Positions 6,195 to 12,731 of a DNA stretch of 13,544 bases are shown one piece after another. The notes under the pieces were generated by a model, which was given only the letters and a program-made list of their open reading frames with translations, ran no database searches and was not told the origin of the DNA. This stretch comes from Bdellovibrionales bacterium (GTDB lineage: Bacteria; Bdellovibrionota; JAFGOL01), in contig JAKIZQ010000016.1 of NCBI GenBank assembly GCA_022707945.1, forward strand, positions 1 through 13,544. Reading direction: 5' to 3'. The position numbers and the translations under genes were made by a program. The first letter of the stretch is position 1. Each line of letters begins with the position of its first letter.

Positions 6195-7226
6195 CTAGTA
6201 AAATAATGGTGTCGGGTCAATATCGTTTGTAGTATCCCTTAGGCCAAAATACAAGGCCGGACTATCAACAGAACCACTATCCCCCGAATGAGCAATGATA
6301 CTGCCTTTCTTAACCTTATCCCCTACCTCAAAGAATATTTTGGAAAGATGACCATAAATGGAGAAAAGACCATTTTGATGATCTATTATGAGCACCCTGC
6401 CATAAACAGGTATCCAACCAGTATACATAACGACACCGTCGTTAATAGCAGAAACATTACTTGCATATCCAGCTTGAACGGTGACCCCTTTGTTGTATAT
6501 CCAGTTCCTGAGTTTAGCATCCCAAACCTTGCCAAAACTATTCACTATGCGCCCTCTTAACGGTGGTATGTTGTTTAAATCTCCACTATTCAAATTTTGA
6601 CTTGATTTTGTTTTAGCAGTTAGATTTTCTATCCGTTGAGAACTTTTGTCCGTTCTTTGAATAAAAGCCAAATAAGATGCAGCATTTTTTTTAGCCCTAT
6701 CAAGAAGTATCTTTTTTTGAGCCAACTTCTTTTTTAATTCTTCAAGAACACTGAATTGCTCCGCCCTTTTTTGCTCCAGTTTCTTCTTTTCCTCATCCAC
6801 TAATTCCTTTATTGTCATAAGCTCTGATATGTCTTTAGATAGTTTGTCGTAGGTATTTACATCTTTTTTTAACATTTTTGATACTATGGCTTCACTTCTT
6901 ATCAAGTCCTCAAAATCCCTGCTAGCAGTAATAAAACCTAGTCGTTCTGGTATCGAAAAAGACATCAGTATTCTTAAATTTTCCTTAAGCTCCTTTTCTT
7001 TTGAAATAACTTTAGCCTGTTTATTATCTAGATCAGTCTCAAGGATCTTGAATGCATCTGTTTGGGTCCTTATCAATATATCTAATGAATCTATTTTTTC
7101 CTGAAGTTTTCCTGTCTCGTATTCTGTCCTATCAAGTTCAGACATCAGCTTTTTATAATCTTTAGCCTCTAGATTAAATATAAATAAGGAACAAAAAAGT
7201 ATTGATAATAACCTACTGTTGGTCAT
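6195..7226 (-). CDS. envC: EnvC-like amidase activator with degenerate LytM domain
   Basis: EnvC is a periplasmic coiled-coil protein that FtsEX recruits to switch on septal peptidoglycan amidases. This 343-residue protein shows a signal peptide (1-21, ending NLEA) and long coiled coils (about 25-90 and 110-190). A C-terminal LytM/M23 domain covers about 219-343 (PLRGRIVNSFG, YGHLSKIFFEVGDKVKKG). The zinc ligands are lost: the first His-x3-Asp is Asn245 and Thr249, and the HxH is Ala324-Leu-Tyr326. Only His293 of YGH remains, so it should be a non-catalytic activator like EnvC. I place the start at ATG 7226, 5 bases after AAGGAG; an in-frame TTG at 7229 would be only 2 bases from it. It overlaps ftsX by 14 bases, the expected FtsEX-EnvC order. 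The partner amidase is not in the window. Confidence 0.93.
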   Translation of the reverse strand: MTNSRLLSILFCSLFIFNLEAKDYKKLMSELDRTEYETGKLQEKIDSLDILIRTQTDAFKILETDLDNKQAKVISKEKELKENLRILMSFSIPERLGFITASRDFEDLIRSEAIVSKMLKKDVNTYDKLSKDISELMTIKELVDEEKKKLEQKRAEQFSVLEELKKKLAQKKILLDRAKKNAASYLAFIQRTDKSSQRIENLTAKTKSSQNLNSGDLNNIPPLRGRIVNSFGKVWDAKLRNWIYNKGVTVQAGYASNVSAINDGVVMYTGWIPVYGRVLIIDHQNGLFSIYGHLSKIFFEVGDKVKKGSIIAHSGDSGSVDSPALYFGLRDTTNDIDPTPLFY

Positions 7227-8019
7227 CAATACTCCTTACGAACGCCATAAGATTACCAAAACAGCCTATAAAAATGGATGCCGTATAAACGAACACAACT
7301 TGCATGGTAGTAAGACTAACCCACCCGTCTATGAACTGTGAAAGGCTCTTGTCCACTGCTTTGCCAAATATATACTGGAAACAAACACCAACGCTGGCAC
7401 CAAAAACACCCATCACAACACCAGAAACAACATAAGGCACTCGTATTCTGAATTCAGTAGCACCACAAAGACGCATTAGTCTTACGGCGTAAAACACCAA
7501 AATGGTGCTTAACACCATAACAAATATCATTACACCTATAGAGAACAATGCAGAAAAATAAATAAGATCCTTAAGACTTTTGAACCATGAAGAGCTTAAA
7601 GAAACATCCTCCACACCCTCTATCCTTTGTAGATCAAGGCTTATGTTGGCTACTGCATCTGCAGATATCCTTGCTTCTATGAAACCTGGAACAGAATTTG
7701 CAGAAAAAACTATATCTTCATCTGGAAACCTTTTCTTTAATATCTCTAAGGCAAGCTCTGAACTTATATGTTTTACCTCTAATACACCTTTAACTTTGGA
7801 TATTTGTTCTGAAAGTTGATTTACGTCTGCACCTTCAACAAAAAAGACTGCTGCCCTTAATTGTTTTGACCAGTTATCTTCTGCAAGACCAAGATTATAG
7901 ACGGCAGAACTAAACACAAAGAACAAAAAAGAAGCAGAAGATATGACCAAGGCTAAAAGAACAGAAGCTCTTTTGTGTCTTCTAATATCACGCAGGCTTT
8001 CTTTTACTACACCTATCAA
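7213..8019 (-). CDS. ftsX: Cell division ABC transporter permease-like protein FtsX
   Basis: FtsX is the membrane half of FtsEX, which passes ATP-driven shape changes through the inner membrane to EnvC to time septal wall splitting. The 268 residues give four transmembrane helices (about 19-41, 153-179, 194-217, 238-261). A large periplasmic domain (about 45-150) lies between the first two, as expected. The FtsX signature VRLMRLCGATEFRIRVPYV is at 179-197. The start is TTG, sharing bases with the ftsE stop as TTGA, with AAGGGGAGG 5 bases upstream. Its 3' end overlaps envC, so ftsE, ftsX and envC are translationally linked. The identity is secure from the neighbours and topology even though FtsX sequences diverge widely. 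Confidence 0.94.
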   Translation of the reverse strand: MIGVVKESLRDIRRHKRASVLLALVISSASFLFFVFSSAVYNLGLAEDNWSKQLRAAVFFVEGADVNQLSEQISKVKGVLEVKHISSELALEILKKRFPDEDIVFSANSVPGFIEARISADAVANISLDLQRIEGVEDVSLSSSWFKSLKDLIYFSALFSIGVMIFVMVLSTILVFYAVRLMRLCGATEFRIRVPYVVSGVVMGVFGASVGVCFQYIFGKAVDKSLSQFIDGWVSLTTMQVVFVYTASIFIGCFGNLMAFVRSIDDQQ

Positions 8020-8666
8020 GCAAGCCTCCCCTTATCAAGTTTAAGGACCCTACCCTTGTGTAGACTTAATAAATGTTCATTATGTGTTGCAAATATGACC
8101 GTACTGCCTCTTTGTGCGGCCTCATAGAACATCTTAAAAACCTCTTCTGCGGACTTTGGGTCTAAATTACCTGTAGGTTCGTCGGCTATAAGTATCCATG
8201 GGCTAGTTACCAGAGCTCTACAGATAGCAACTTTTTGTTGCTCACCACCAGAGAGTTTATGAGGATATTCGTTCCTATATTTCCATATATCGAACTTTTT
8301 CATCATGAGCTCTGACAATTCTTTATTCTCGCTGTTAAGTTTACCCCAAACATAGAAGGGCAAGCAAACATTATCAACAACACTTCTATCCCAAAGCAAT
8401 TTAAAATCTTGGAACACTATGCCCATTTGTCTTCTTAACATAGCTAGTCTATAACTTGATAGTTCATCCACTATACTACCACCCACAACGACACTGCCGT
8501 CGCTAGGTTTAAGCCCACCATAGATCATTTTTAGAAGAGTGCTCTTTCCAGCACCAGAACTCCCAGTAACGAATATGAACTCGCCTTTCTGTATATGTGC
8601 TTCTATACCCTTAAGTGCAAAGACATCGTTATCATATATCTTTGATACCGACTTAAAATGTATCAT
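8016..8666 (-). CDS. ftsE: Cell division ATP-binding protein FtsE
   Basis: FtsE is the cytoplasmic ATPase of the FtsEX complex. All ABC motifs are intact in this 216-residue protein: Walker A GSSGAGKST (35-43), Q-loop Gln86 in GIVFQDFKLL, signature LSGGEQQK (138-145), Walker B ILIADEP (158-164) with Glu163, D-loop LDP (168-170) and the His195 switch. The IVFQDFKLL stretch and the N-terminal MIHFKSVSKIY are typical of FtsE. It starts 2 bases after the stop of the thioredoxin-CcdA gene. Only a weak GGTG ribosome site is present, so coupling to the upstream gene is likely. An MlaF or LolD role was considered and set aside because the partner directly downstream is FtsX. Confidence 0.96.
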   Translation of the reverse strand: MIHFKSVSKIYDNDVFALKGIEAHIQKGEFIFVTGSSGAGKSTLLKMIYGGLKPSDGSVVVGGSIVDELSSYRLAMLRRQMGIVFQDFKLLWDRSVVDNVCLPFYVWGKLNSENKELSELMMKKFDIWKYRNEYPHKLSGGEQQKVAICRALVTSPWILIADEPTGNLDPKSAEEVFKMFYEAAQRGSTVIFATHNEHLLSLHKGRVLKLDKGRLA

Positions 8667-8668
8667 TG

Positions 8669-9910
8669 TTAACGCACCAACACATTAGGATAGAATATTA
8701 AAAGCAAGCCAAGGACCAACATCAATAGACCACTTACTAATTTTAATGCCTTACCATGTTTTTCTTTAAACTTATAATGGCCCATGGTGTAAGCAAACAC
8801 AGCGACTATTATCGCCAAAGGCATTATGTATACAAGATTATAAAGAGCTATATATAGGTATGTATCAAATCTGCTTTTATCCCTAAGAGAAAGTATCCTG
8901 GTATAAATAGCAGGCAAACCAACCGTACAACCCAACTCTATGAAATTAACAAATATAGCCAAGGTAATTGTTCCCAATATGGCCAATAATTTATTACTCT
9001 CATTTATTACCTTTCTAGATTTCTTATAGAGCTTTGGCTTAACACTTTCTGGTATCATCAAGGAAACTCCTTTTTTAAAGAAGAAGAGTTCCTTTATATT
9101 TACTAAGCCCATGAGAACAGCAACCGCGCCAAGTATTATCGTTATAGTGCTTGAGTAACCTATTACAAGGAACACATTCACCCACGCTGTCATGAAAAGA
9201 AAATATACAAAACCAGAAGCCAAGACAAAAGTAGTCCCAAGGAATATTATTTTTTTTCTGCTACCTGCATAAACCATCAGCCCTAATAAAAAGGCAAGAA
9301 CCCACATAGCACAAGGATTAAGTCCATCTAAAAAACCCATATACAGCGTGAAAGTAGGCAAAGATATAGTGTTTACATTAACGTTGCCCAGCATTGGTAT
9401 ATTTATTTCATTTGTTGGGCAATCTTCTTTTTCTCCTTTAAGAGCCCTTATTTCTTTTATGACAGAAGCGCAGGTAATATCTTTTGAAAAACCAACAAAA
9501 AACTTGTCGCCGATGAATATGGTCGGCACGCCCTGTGGTTTAGTAAGATATTCCTTTGCTACAAGCTCAAAGAATTTTGCATTTTCACGGTTCTTTTTAA
9601 CTTCATATTGATAAACTACGAGTTCAGGATATTTATTCTCTAATTCATCCAAAAATTCATGAGCTTTTTTGCAATGAACACAGTCGTAAGCATAGAAAAA
9701 GTAAAGATAGATATTCTTGTTCTCTGATATTGTTTTATATATTCTATTCTCTGGCAAAGAATCCATTTTGGATATTTCCTCTACTTCCTTATCAGAGAAC
9801 GTACCCCCTTTTACATTACATGGAGCCTTAGCCTCTTCCATACTGCAAACTTGGGACCAAGAATATGTACTGAACAACAAACAAACGGTTAAAAATACGG
9901 ATCTAAACAT
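8669..9910 (-). CDS. Thioredoxin-CcdA/DsbD-like transmembrane redox protein
   Basis: This looks like a thiol-disulfide exchange protein that moves reducing equivalents across the inner membrane to the periplasm. A signal peptide (about 1-19) is followed by a thioredoxin-fold domain (about 60-160) with active-site DCVHC (Cys77, Cys80) and the cis-proline loop GVPT (Pro129). A multi-helix CcdA/DsbD-type membrane domain (about 184-410) has the two paired membrane cysteines, Cys200 in GLNPCAMWV and Cys328 in ELGCTVGLP. Extra cysteines lie at 22, 31, 147 and 164. The order, thioredoxin first, differs from E. coli DsbD, where an immunoglobulin-like domain leads and thioredoxin is last. AAGGAG, 7 bases before the ATG, overlaps the stop codon of the upstream gene. 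Its partners are unknown; the neighbouring chaperone suggests envelope protein folding. Confidence 0.85.
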   Translation of the reverse strand: MFRSVFLTVCLLFSTYSWSQVCSMEEAKAPCNVKGGTFSDKEVEEISKMDSLPENRIYKTISENKNIYLYFFYAYDCVHCKKAHEFLDELENKYPELVVYQYEVKKNRENAKFFELVAKEYLTKPQGVPTIFIGDKFFVGFSKDITCASVIKEIRALKGEKEDCPTNEINIPMLGNVNVNTISLPTFTLYMGFLDGLNPCAMWVLAFLLGLMVYAGSRKKIIFLGTTFVLASGFVYFLFMTAWVNVFLVIGYSSTITIILGAVAVLMGLVNIKELFFFKKGVSLMIPESVKPKLYKKSRKVINESNKLLAILGTITLAIFVNFIELGCTVGLPAIYTRILSLRDKSRFDTYLYIALYNLVYIMPLAIIVAVFAYTMGHYKFKEKHGKALKLVSGLLMLVLGLLLIFYPNVLVR

Positions 9911-9921
9911 CCTTTATCTCC

Positions 9922-11394
9922 TTATTCTGCGTTTTTAAGGTCCATCGCACCTTCTACAGAAGGTGTAAAATTCTTAAGCCCTCCATTCTCTGGTCTTGCC
10001 ATTGAATACAGAACATATCTTTGATAAAGTTGTATGCCACCATTAGCAAGAATAGCCATCTTCTGTGGCGTAGAAAAAACAGGGTTTTCATCTACACTAT
10101 ACATAAAAAGGTCATAGCCTTCTAGGTCACCCTTATTTATTATCGACATATATTTAGAATATGGGAACTTCTTTATCCTCAATAAAAATCCTGCAGCATA
10201 CAACTGTTTCATCATTTCTTGTGCTACAGCAATTTGTTCAGGCAGATCAGGTACAAGTATATTCAAAGGTATCTTACCTGATTTTTTTGCACCAAGAGAT
10301 TTTAGGAATTCTGTAACTGTGTTCTTTGAATCAAATGGTTTATAAGGTCTTGTTTGGAACCTTTCAGGAAACACAGAACTTGCATAAAGGGATCTTCCTG
10401 TATTTACCATGACGCTGTTATCAAACACTAATTTTGATATCCTTGCCTTATCTATTCCTCCCAAAAATGCGTTCTTTATCTCTGGGAAAGAAAAATACTT
10501 TGATTCAGGATTAAAAAGAACATATTGATAAGAATATATCAGCCTCTTAGAAGTCTTATATTTACCTTTGCCAAGATCCTTATCCTTAAGCATTTTATAG
10601 TCAGCAAATGGCAACCTATAAGCAAGTGCAAGACTACCATTAAGTATGTCCCTGTGTATAAGTTTAGCAGGCATAAACCTGAAAAATAATTCGTCGATAC
10701 GAGGATATGGTTTTCTCCAATATGATTTGTTCTTATATAGCATTATTTGAGATCTAGAGTCTTTTTTATCCCATATCTTCCAGTCCTTAAAATAGAAAGG
10801 GCCAGTGCCAACAGGATACTCTATGGCCCAAGAGCCTGCATCTTCCATATATTTTTGCCTAACTATGTATGAGGTTCTTGCCAATATTCTTTTAAAGCGC
10901 TCAAAAAGCCATTTGTTAGGACTATCTATACCAGCCACACCATACTTTATTATAAACTTAATTTGATTTTGGCCCGATATACGTACATCTTTTATCATAT
11001 CCAGAGTGGATGAAAGAGTCCTAGAGCTCTTTATTCTACGTATAGAAAAGATAATGTCTTCTGTAGTTAAAGGATTACCGTCGTGAAAAAACACATTGGG
11101 TCTTAACTTACAATTTATTTGCATCTCTGCATTAGATGTAACGTCTTCTGAATATGAATCCACCAAACATTGTTCAAGTAGAGATTCTCTTGGTTCACCG
11201 GTTACGTCCATTTCATATAACGTATCGTATATTTGCCTTCTTATGTCGTCTAAATGTATGGGTACATCCTCATGAGGATCCAGCTCCCACATAGATACGA
11301 TGTCTTTATCTCCAGAACAAACTATTGCTTTTTTTTGTGCGTGAACACAAAAAACAAAAGAAGAAAAGATCAAAGATAAAAGAAATATTCTCAT
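9922..11394 (-). CDS. Periplasmic solute-binding protein, oligopeptide/dipeptide type (SBP_bac_5-like)
   Basis: Family 5 solute-binding proteins capture peptides, nickel or similar ligands in the periplasm for ABC importers. From ATG 11394 it is 490 residues with a signal peptide ending CVHA (about 1-19) and no lipobox. The family pattern is clear: LDDIRRQIYDTLYE near the start, then NCKLRPNVFFHDGNPLTTEDIIFSIRRI, then the GTGPFYFKDWK block, and a late YDLFMYSV. A TTG at 11400 would overlap the previous stop as TTGA, as in two other genes here, but neither start has a clear ribosome site, so I prefer the ATG. No permease or ATPase of an importer is in the window, so it may serve a distant transporter or have a chaperone-like role beside its folding-related neighbours. 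The ligand cannot be told. Confidence 0.83.
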   Translation of the reverse strand: MRIFLLSLIFSSFVFCVHAQKKAIVCSGDKDIVSMWELDPHEDVPIHLDDIRRQIYDTLYEMDVTGEPRESLLEQCLVDSYSEDVTSNAEMQINCKLRPNVFFHDGNPLTTEDIIFSIRRIKSSRTLSSTLDMIKDVRISGQNQIKFIIKYGVAGIDSPNKWLFERFKRILARTSYIVRQKYMEDAGSWAIEYPVGTGPFYFKDWKIWDKKDSRSQIMLYKNKSYWRKPYPRIDELFFRFMPAKLIHRDILNGSLALAYRLPFADYKMLKDKDLGKGKYKTSKRLIYSYQYVLFNPESKYFSFPEIKNAFLGGIDKARISKLVFDNSVMVNTGRSLYASSVFPERFQTRPYKPFDSKNTVTEFLKSLGAKKSGKIPLNILVPDLPEQIAVAQEMMKQLYAAGFLLRIKKFPYSKYMSIINKGDLEGYDLFMYSVDENPVFSTPQKMAILANGGIQLYQRYVLYSMARPENGGLKNFTPSVEGAMDLKNAE

Positions 11395-11396
11395 GT

Positions 11397-12593
11397 TCAA
11401 TCTTGTTTGTTAAAGCTTGCTGATAATGCTGGAGAGTATTTTACTTTCTTTAACCACTCCTTGTTTAGTTCTTGTAAATAAAAAGCATACTCCTGATTAC
11501 CACGTTTAGAGATATACTCGTCCTTGTAGCTATTAAAATCCTTACTATTAACGTTAAAGTTATCTGTATACTCCTTGTTTAAAGCAACAACGTAATCAAC
11601 ACCTGCTATTTGTCTTGAATAAAGTTTACCCTTACTAAGACCAAAGGACCAAATAACATCATTGGCATTGGATCCTGTAAAAGAAGGTAAAGAACCCGAG
11701 TTCCTAGAAAATTGTCCACTATCAGCAATCTTTTGTTTAAAGACGCTAGCGGCCTTTGATATGTCATTCATTTTTAATGCTTCAGCAGTTAGTTTTTCCA
11801 CCATGTCTTGCTTTTTTTGCTTAAGTAAAAGGTCTTTTGCTATATTGTCCTTTGCCTCTTCAAAAGTTATTACCTTGTCCCCATTCTTAAAACTATCATT
11901 GTTAGCGGTATAATATGACTCTGCTTGTTTTTTACCATAAGAAGAATCCAAAAACTCTTTTACTTCCTTATCGCTAACTTCTACTTTGTTGTTAGAAGGT
12001 AGTTCTAATTTAAAGAAAGAAATAGATCTCTTATCATTATCTATTTTATGCTGTGCTACAACTTCTTCATCACTTGCCTTTGCAGAAGCAGAAATGAAAT
12101 CGTGCAATTTTCTTTTTATTAGCTCATCGTTCTGTGCCTTTTCAAACTCTTGAGGACTGGTCCTGTTGTAATTAAGGATGCTTTTGTAATACTCAAGATT
12201 GAATTTGCCGTCTTTCTGGAAATATGGAACAGAAGCTATGGTTTCTCTTAATTCTTCATCAGATATAAAAAAATCATTCTTTGCCGCTTCTTTTGCAATA
12301 ATTACGTCGTAGACCATTTCCTGAAGTATGCGTCCTCTTAAATTAAACGCTTCTAACATCTTTTCGTCAAAAGAAGCCCCAAATTGTTGTCTATAACGCT
12401 CTACTATATTCCTATATCTTGTAAGGAACTCTCCCATCTTTATGGTCTGACCGTCAACCTTGGCCGCCCAAGTTTGACCAGAAGCTGTGTCTCTTGAGGA
12501 ATATCCAAAAAAGAAAGCCAGTCCAACTATAACCACAACGATAATAGCCATTACCAACCAGTGCTGTGAATTTTTTCTTAGAACATTAAGCAT
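11397..12593 (-). CDS. PpiD/SurA-like membrane-anchored periplasmic chaperone lacking a visible PPIase domain
   Basis: PpiD-type proteins are inner-membrane-anchored periplasmic chaperones that handle newly exported polypeptides. From ATG 12593 it is 398 residues. A single N-terminal transmembrane anchor (about 12-31, WLVMAIIVVVIVGLAFFFG) is followed by a SurA-N-type chaperone region (about 40-180, VDGQTIKMGEFLTRYR, LRGRILQEMVYDVIIAKEA). A mostly helical remainder has VSDKEVKEFLDSSY and FEEAKDNIAKDLLLKQKK elements. Full-length relatives carry a parvulin isomerase domain in the middle; I see neither its HIL nor its GDLG-type motifs, and the protein is short for the family. The upstream ATG at 12608 is rejected because GGAGGAG, lying within those five codons, is the ribosome site for 12593. 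It is the first gene of the long operon. Confidence 0.85.
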   Translation of the reverse strand: MLNVLRKNSQHWLVMAIIVVVIVGLAFFFGYSSRDTASGQTWAAKVDGQTIKMGEFLTRYRNIVERYRQQFGASFDEKMLEAFNLRGRILQEMVYDVIIAKEAAKNDFFISDEELRETIASVPYFQKDGKFNLEYYKSILNYNRTSPQEFEKAQNDELIKRKLHDFISASAKASDEEVVAQHKIDNDKRSISFFKLELPSNNKVEVSDKEVKEFLDSSYGKKQAESYYTANNDSFKNGDKVITFEEAKDNIAKDLLLKQKKQDMVEKLTAEALKMNDISKAASVFKQKIADSGQFSRNSGSLPSFTGSNANDVIWSFGLSKGKLYSRQIAGVDYVVALNKEYTDNFNVNSKDFNSYKDEYISKRGNQEYAFYLQELNKEWLKKVKYSPALSASFNKQD

Positions 12594-12606
12594 GCCCCTC
12601 TCCTCC
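12594..12606 (-). promoter_or_regulatory. Ribosome binding site that moves the chaperone start to 12593
   Basis: The minus strand reads GGAGGAGAGGGGC directly before ATG 12593; the GGAGG core is 8 bases from that start. An ATG at 12608 would translate this purine tract as Met-Glu-Glu-Arg-Gly ahead of the natural anchor. The downstream ATG is therefore clearly the better choice. Confidence 0.8.
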
Positions 12607-12657
12607 ATTTGTTAATATGTAGTAATAGAATTAGCATATTGTCATTATCCTAACAAG

Positions 12658-12687
12658 ATATTAAAAAAGATATTGCTATGCTAGCAA
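12658..12687 (-). promoter_or_regulatory. Candidate sigma-70 promoter for the chaperone-to-pyrE operon
   Basis: The minus strand has TTGCTA (12687-12682), an 18-base spacer and TAATAT (12663-12658), giving a start near 12651 and a leader of roughly 58 bases. The -35 matches four of six consensus positions and the -10 is close to TATAAT. It overlaps the divergent ctpA promoter, whose -35 forms the other half of an inverted repeat. Confidence 0.5.
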
Positions 12688-12701
12688 GCCCCAAATAATA
12701 T
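12673..12701 (+). promoter_or_regulatory. Candidate sigma-70 promoter for ctpA
   Basis: TTGCTA (12673-12678), a 17-base spacer and TAATAT (12696-12701) precede ctpA, with a start expected near 12708 and a leader of roughly 24 bases holding GGAGG at 12721-12725. The -10 lies between CCCC (12689-12692) and GGGG (12703-12706). The spacer contains the -35 of the opposing promoter, so the two cannot be occupied together. Confidence 0.55.
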
Positions 12702-12731
12702 AGGGGTTAAGTTATATCTTGGAGGTTCTTC

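Larger units (their letters stand above)
12655..12720. repeat. Short repeat cluster in the divergent promoter region
   Basis: AAGATATT occurs twice in direct order, at 12655-12662 and 12667-12674, 12 bases apart (about one helical turn). An inverted partial copy, ATATCTT, is at 12714-12720. A separate perfect inverted repeat TTGCTA-TGC-TAGCAA spans 12673-12687 across both -35 elements. These are plausible operator half-sites for a shared regulator, but in AT-rich DNA short repeats also arise by chance. Confidence 0.4.

Noticed and set aside
6195..7226. EnvC-like protein as an active M23 endopeptidase
   Set aside because: The zinc-binding His and Asp and the HxH motif are replaced.
8016..8666. 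FtsE as MlaF, supplying the missing partner of the MlaC-like protein
   Set aside because: It is directly coupled to FtsX and EnvC, and its sequence fits FtsE; no MlaE- or MlaD-like protein is nearby.
9348..9938. Plus-strand open frames of 87 and 73 codons
   Set aside because: They are shadows of the thioredoxin-CcdA gene; the minus-strand product has clear active-site and membrane motifs.
9922..11400. The solute-binding protein as a lipoprotein
   Set aside because: The only cysteine near the signal-peptide end is in FVFCVHA, which does not fit a lipobox.
12594..12608. A longer chaperone gene starting at ATG 12608
   Set aside because: The five extra codons are the GGAGGAGAGGGGC ribosome site for ATG 12593, which sits just before a natural membrane anchor.
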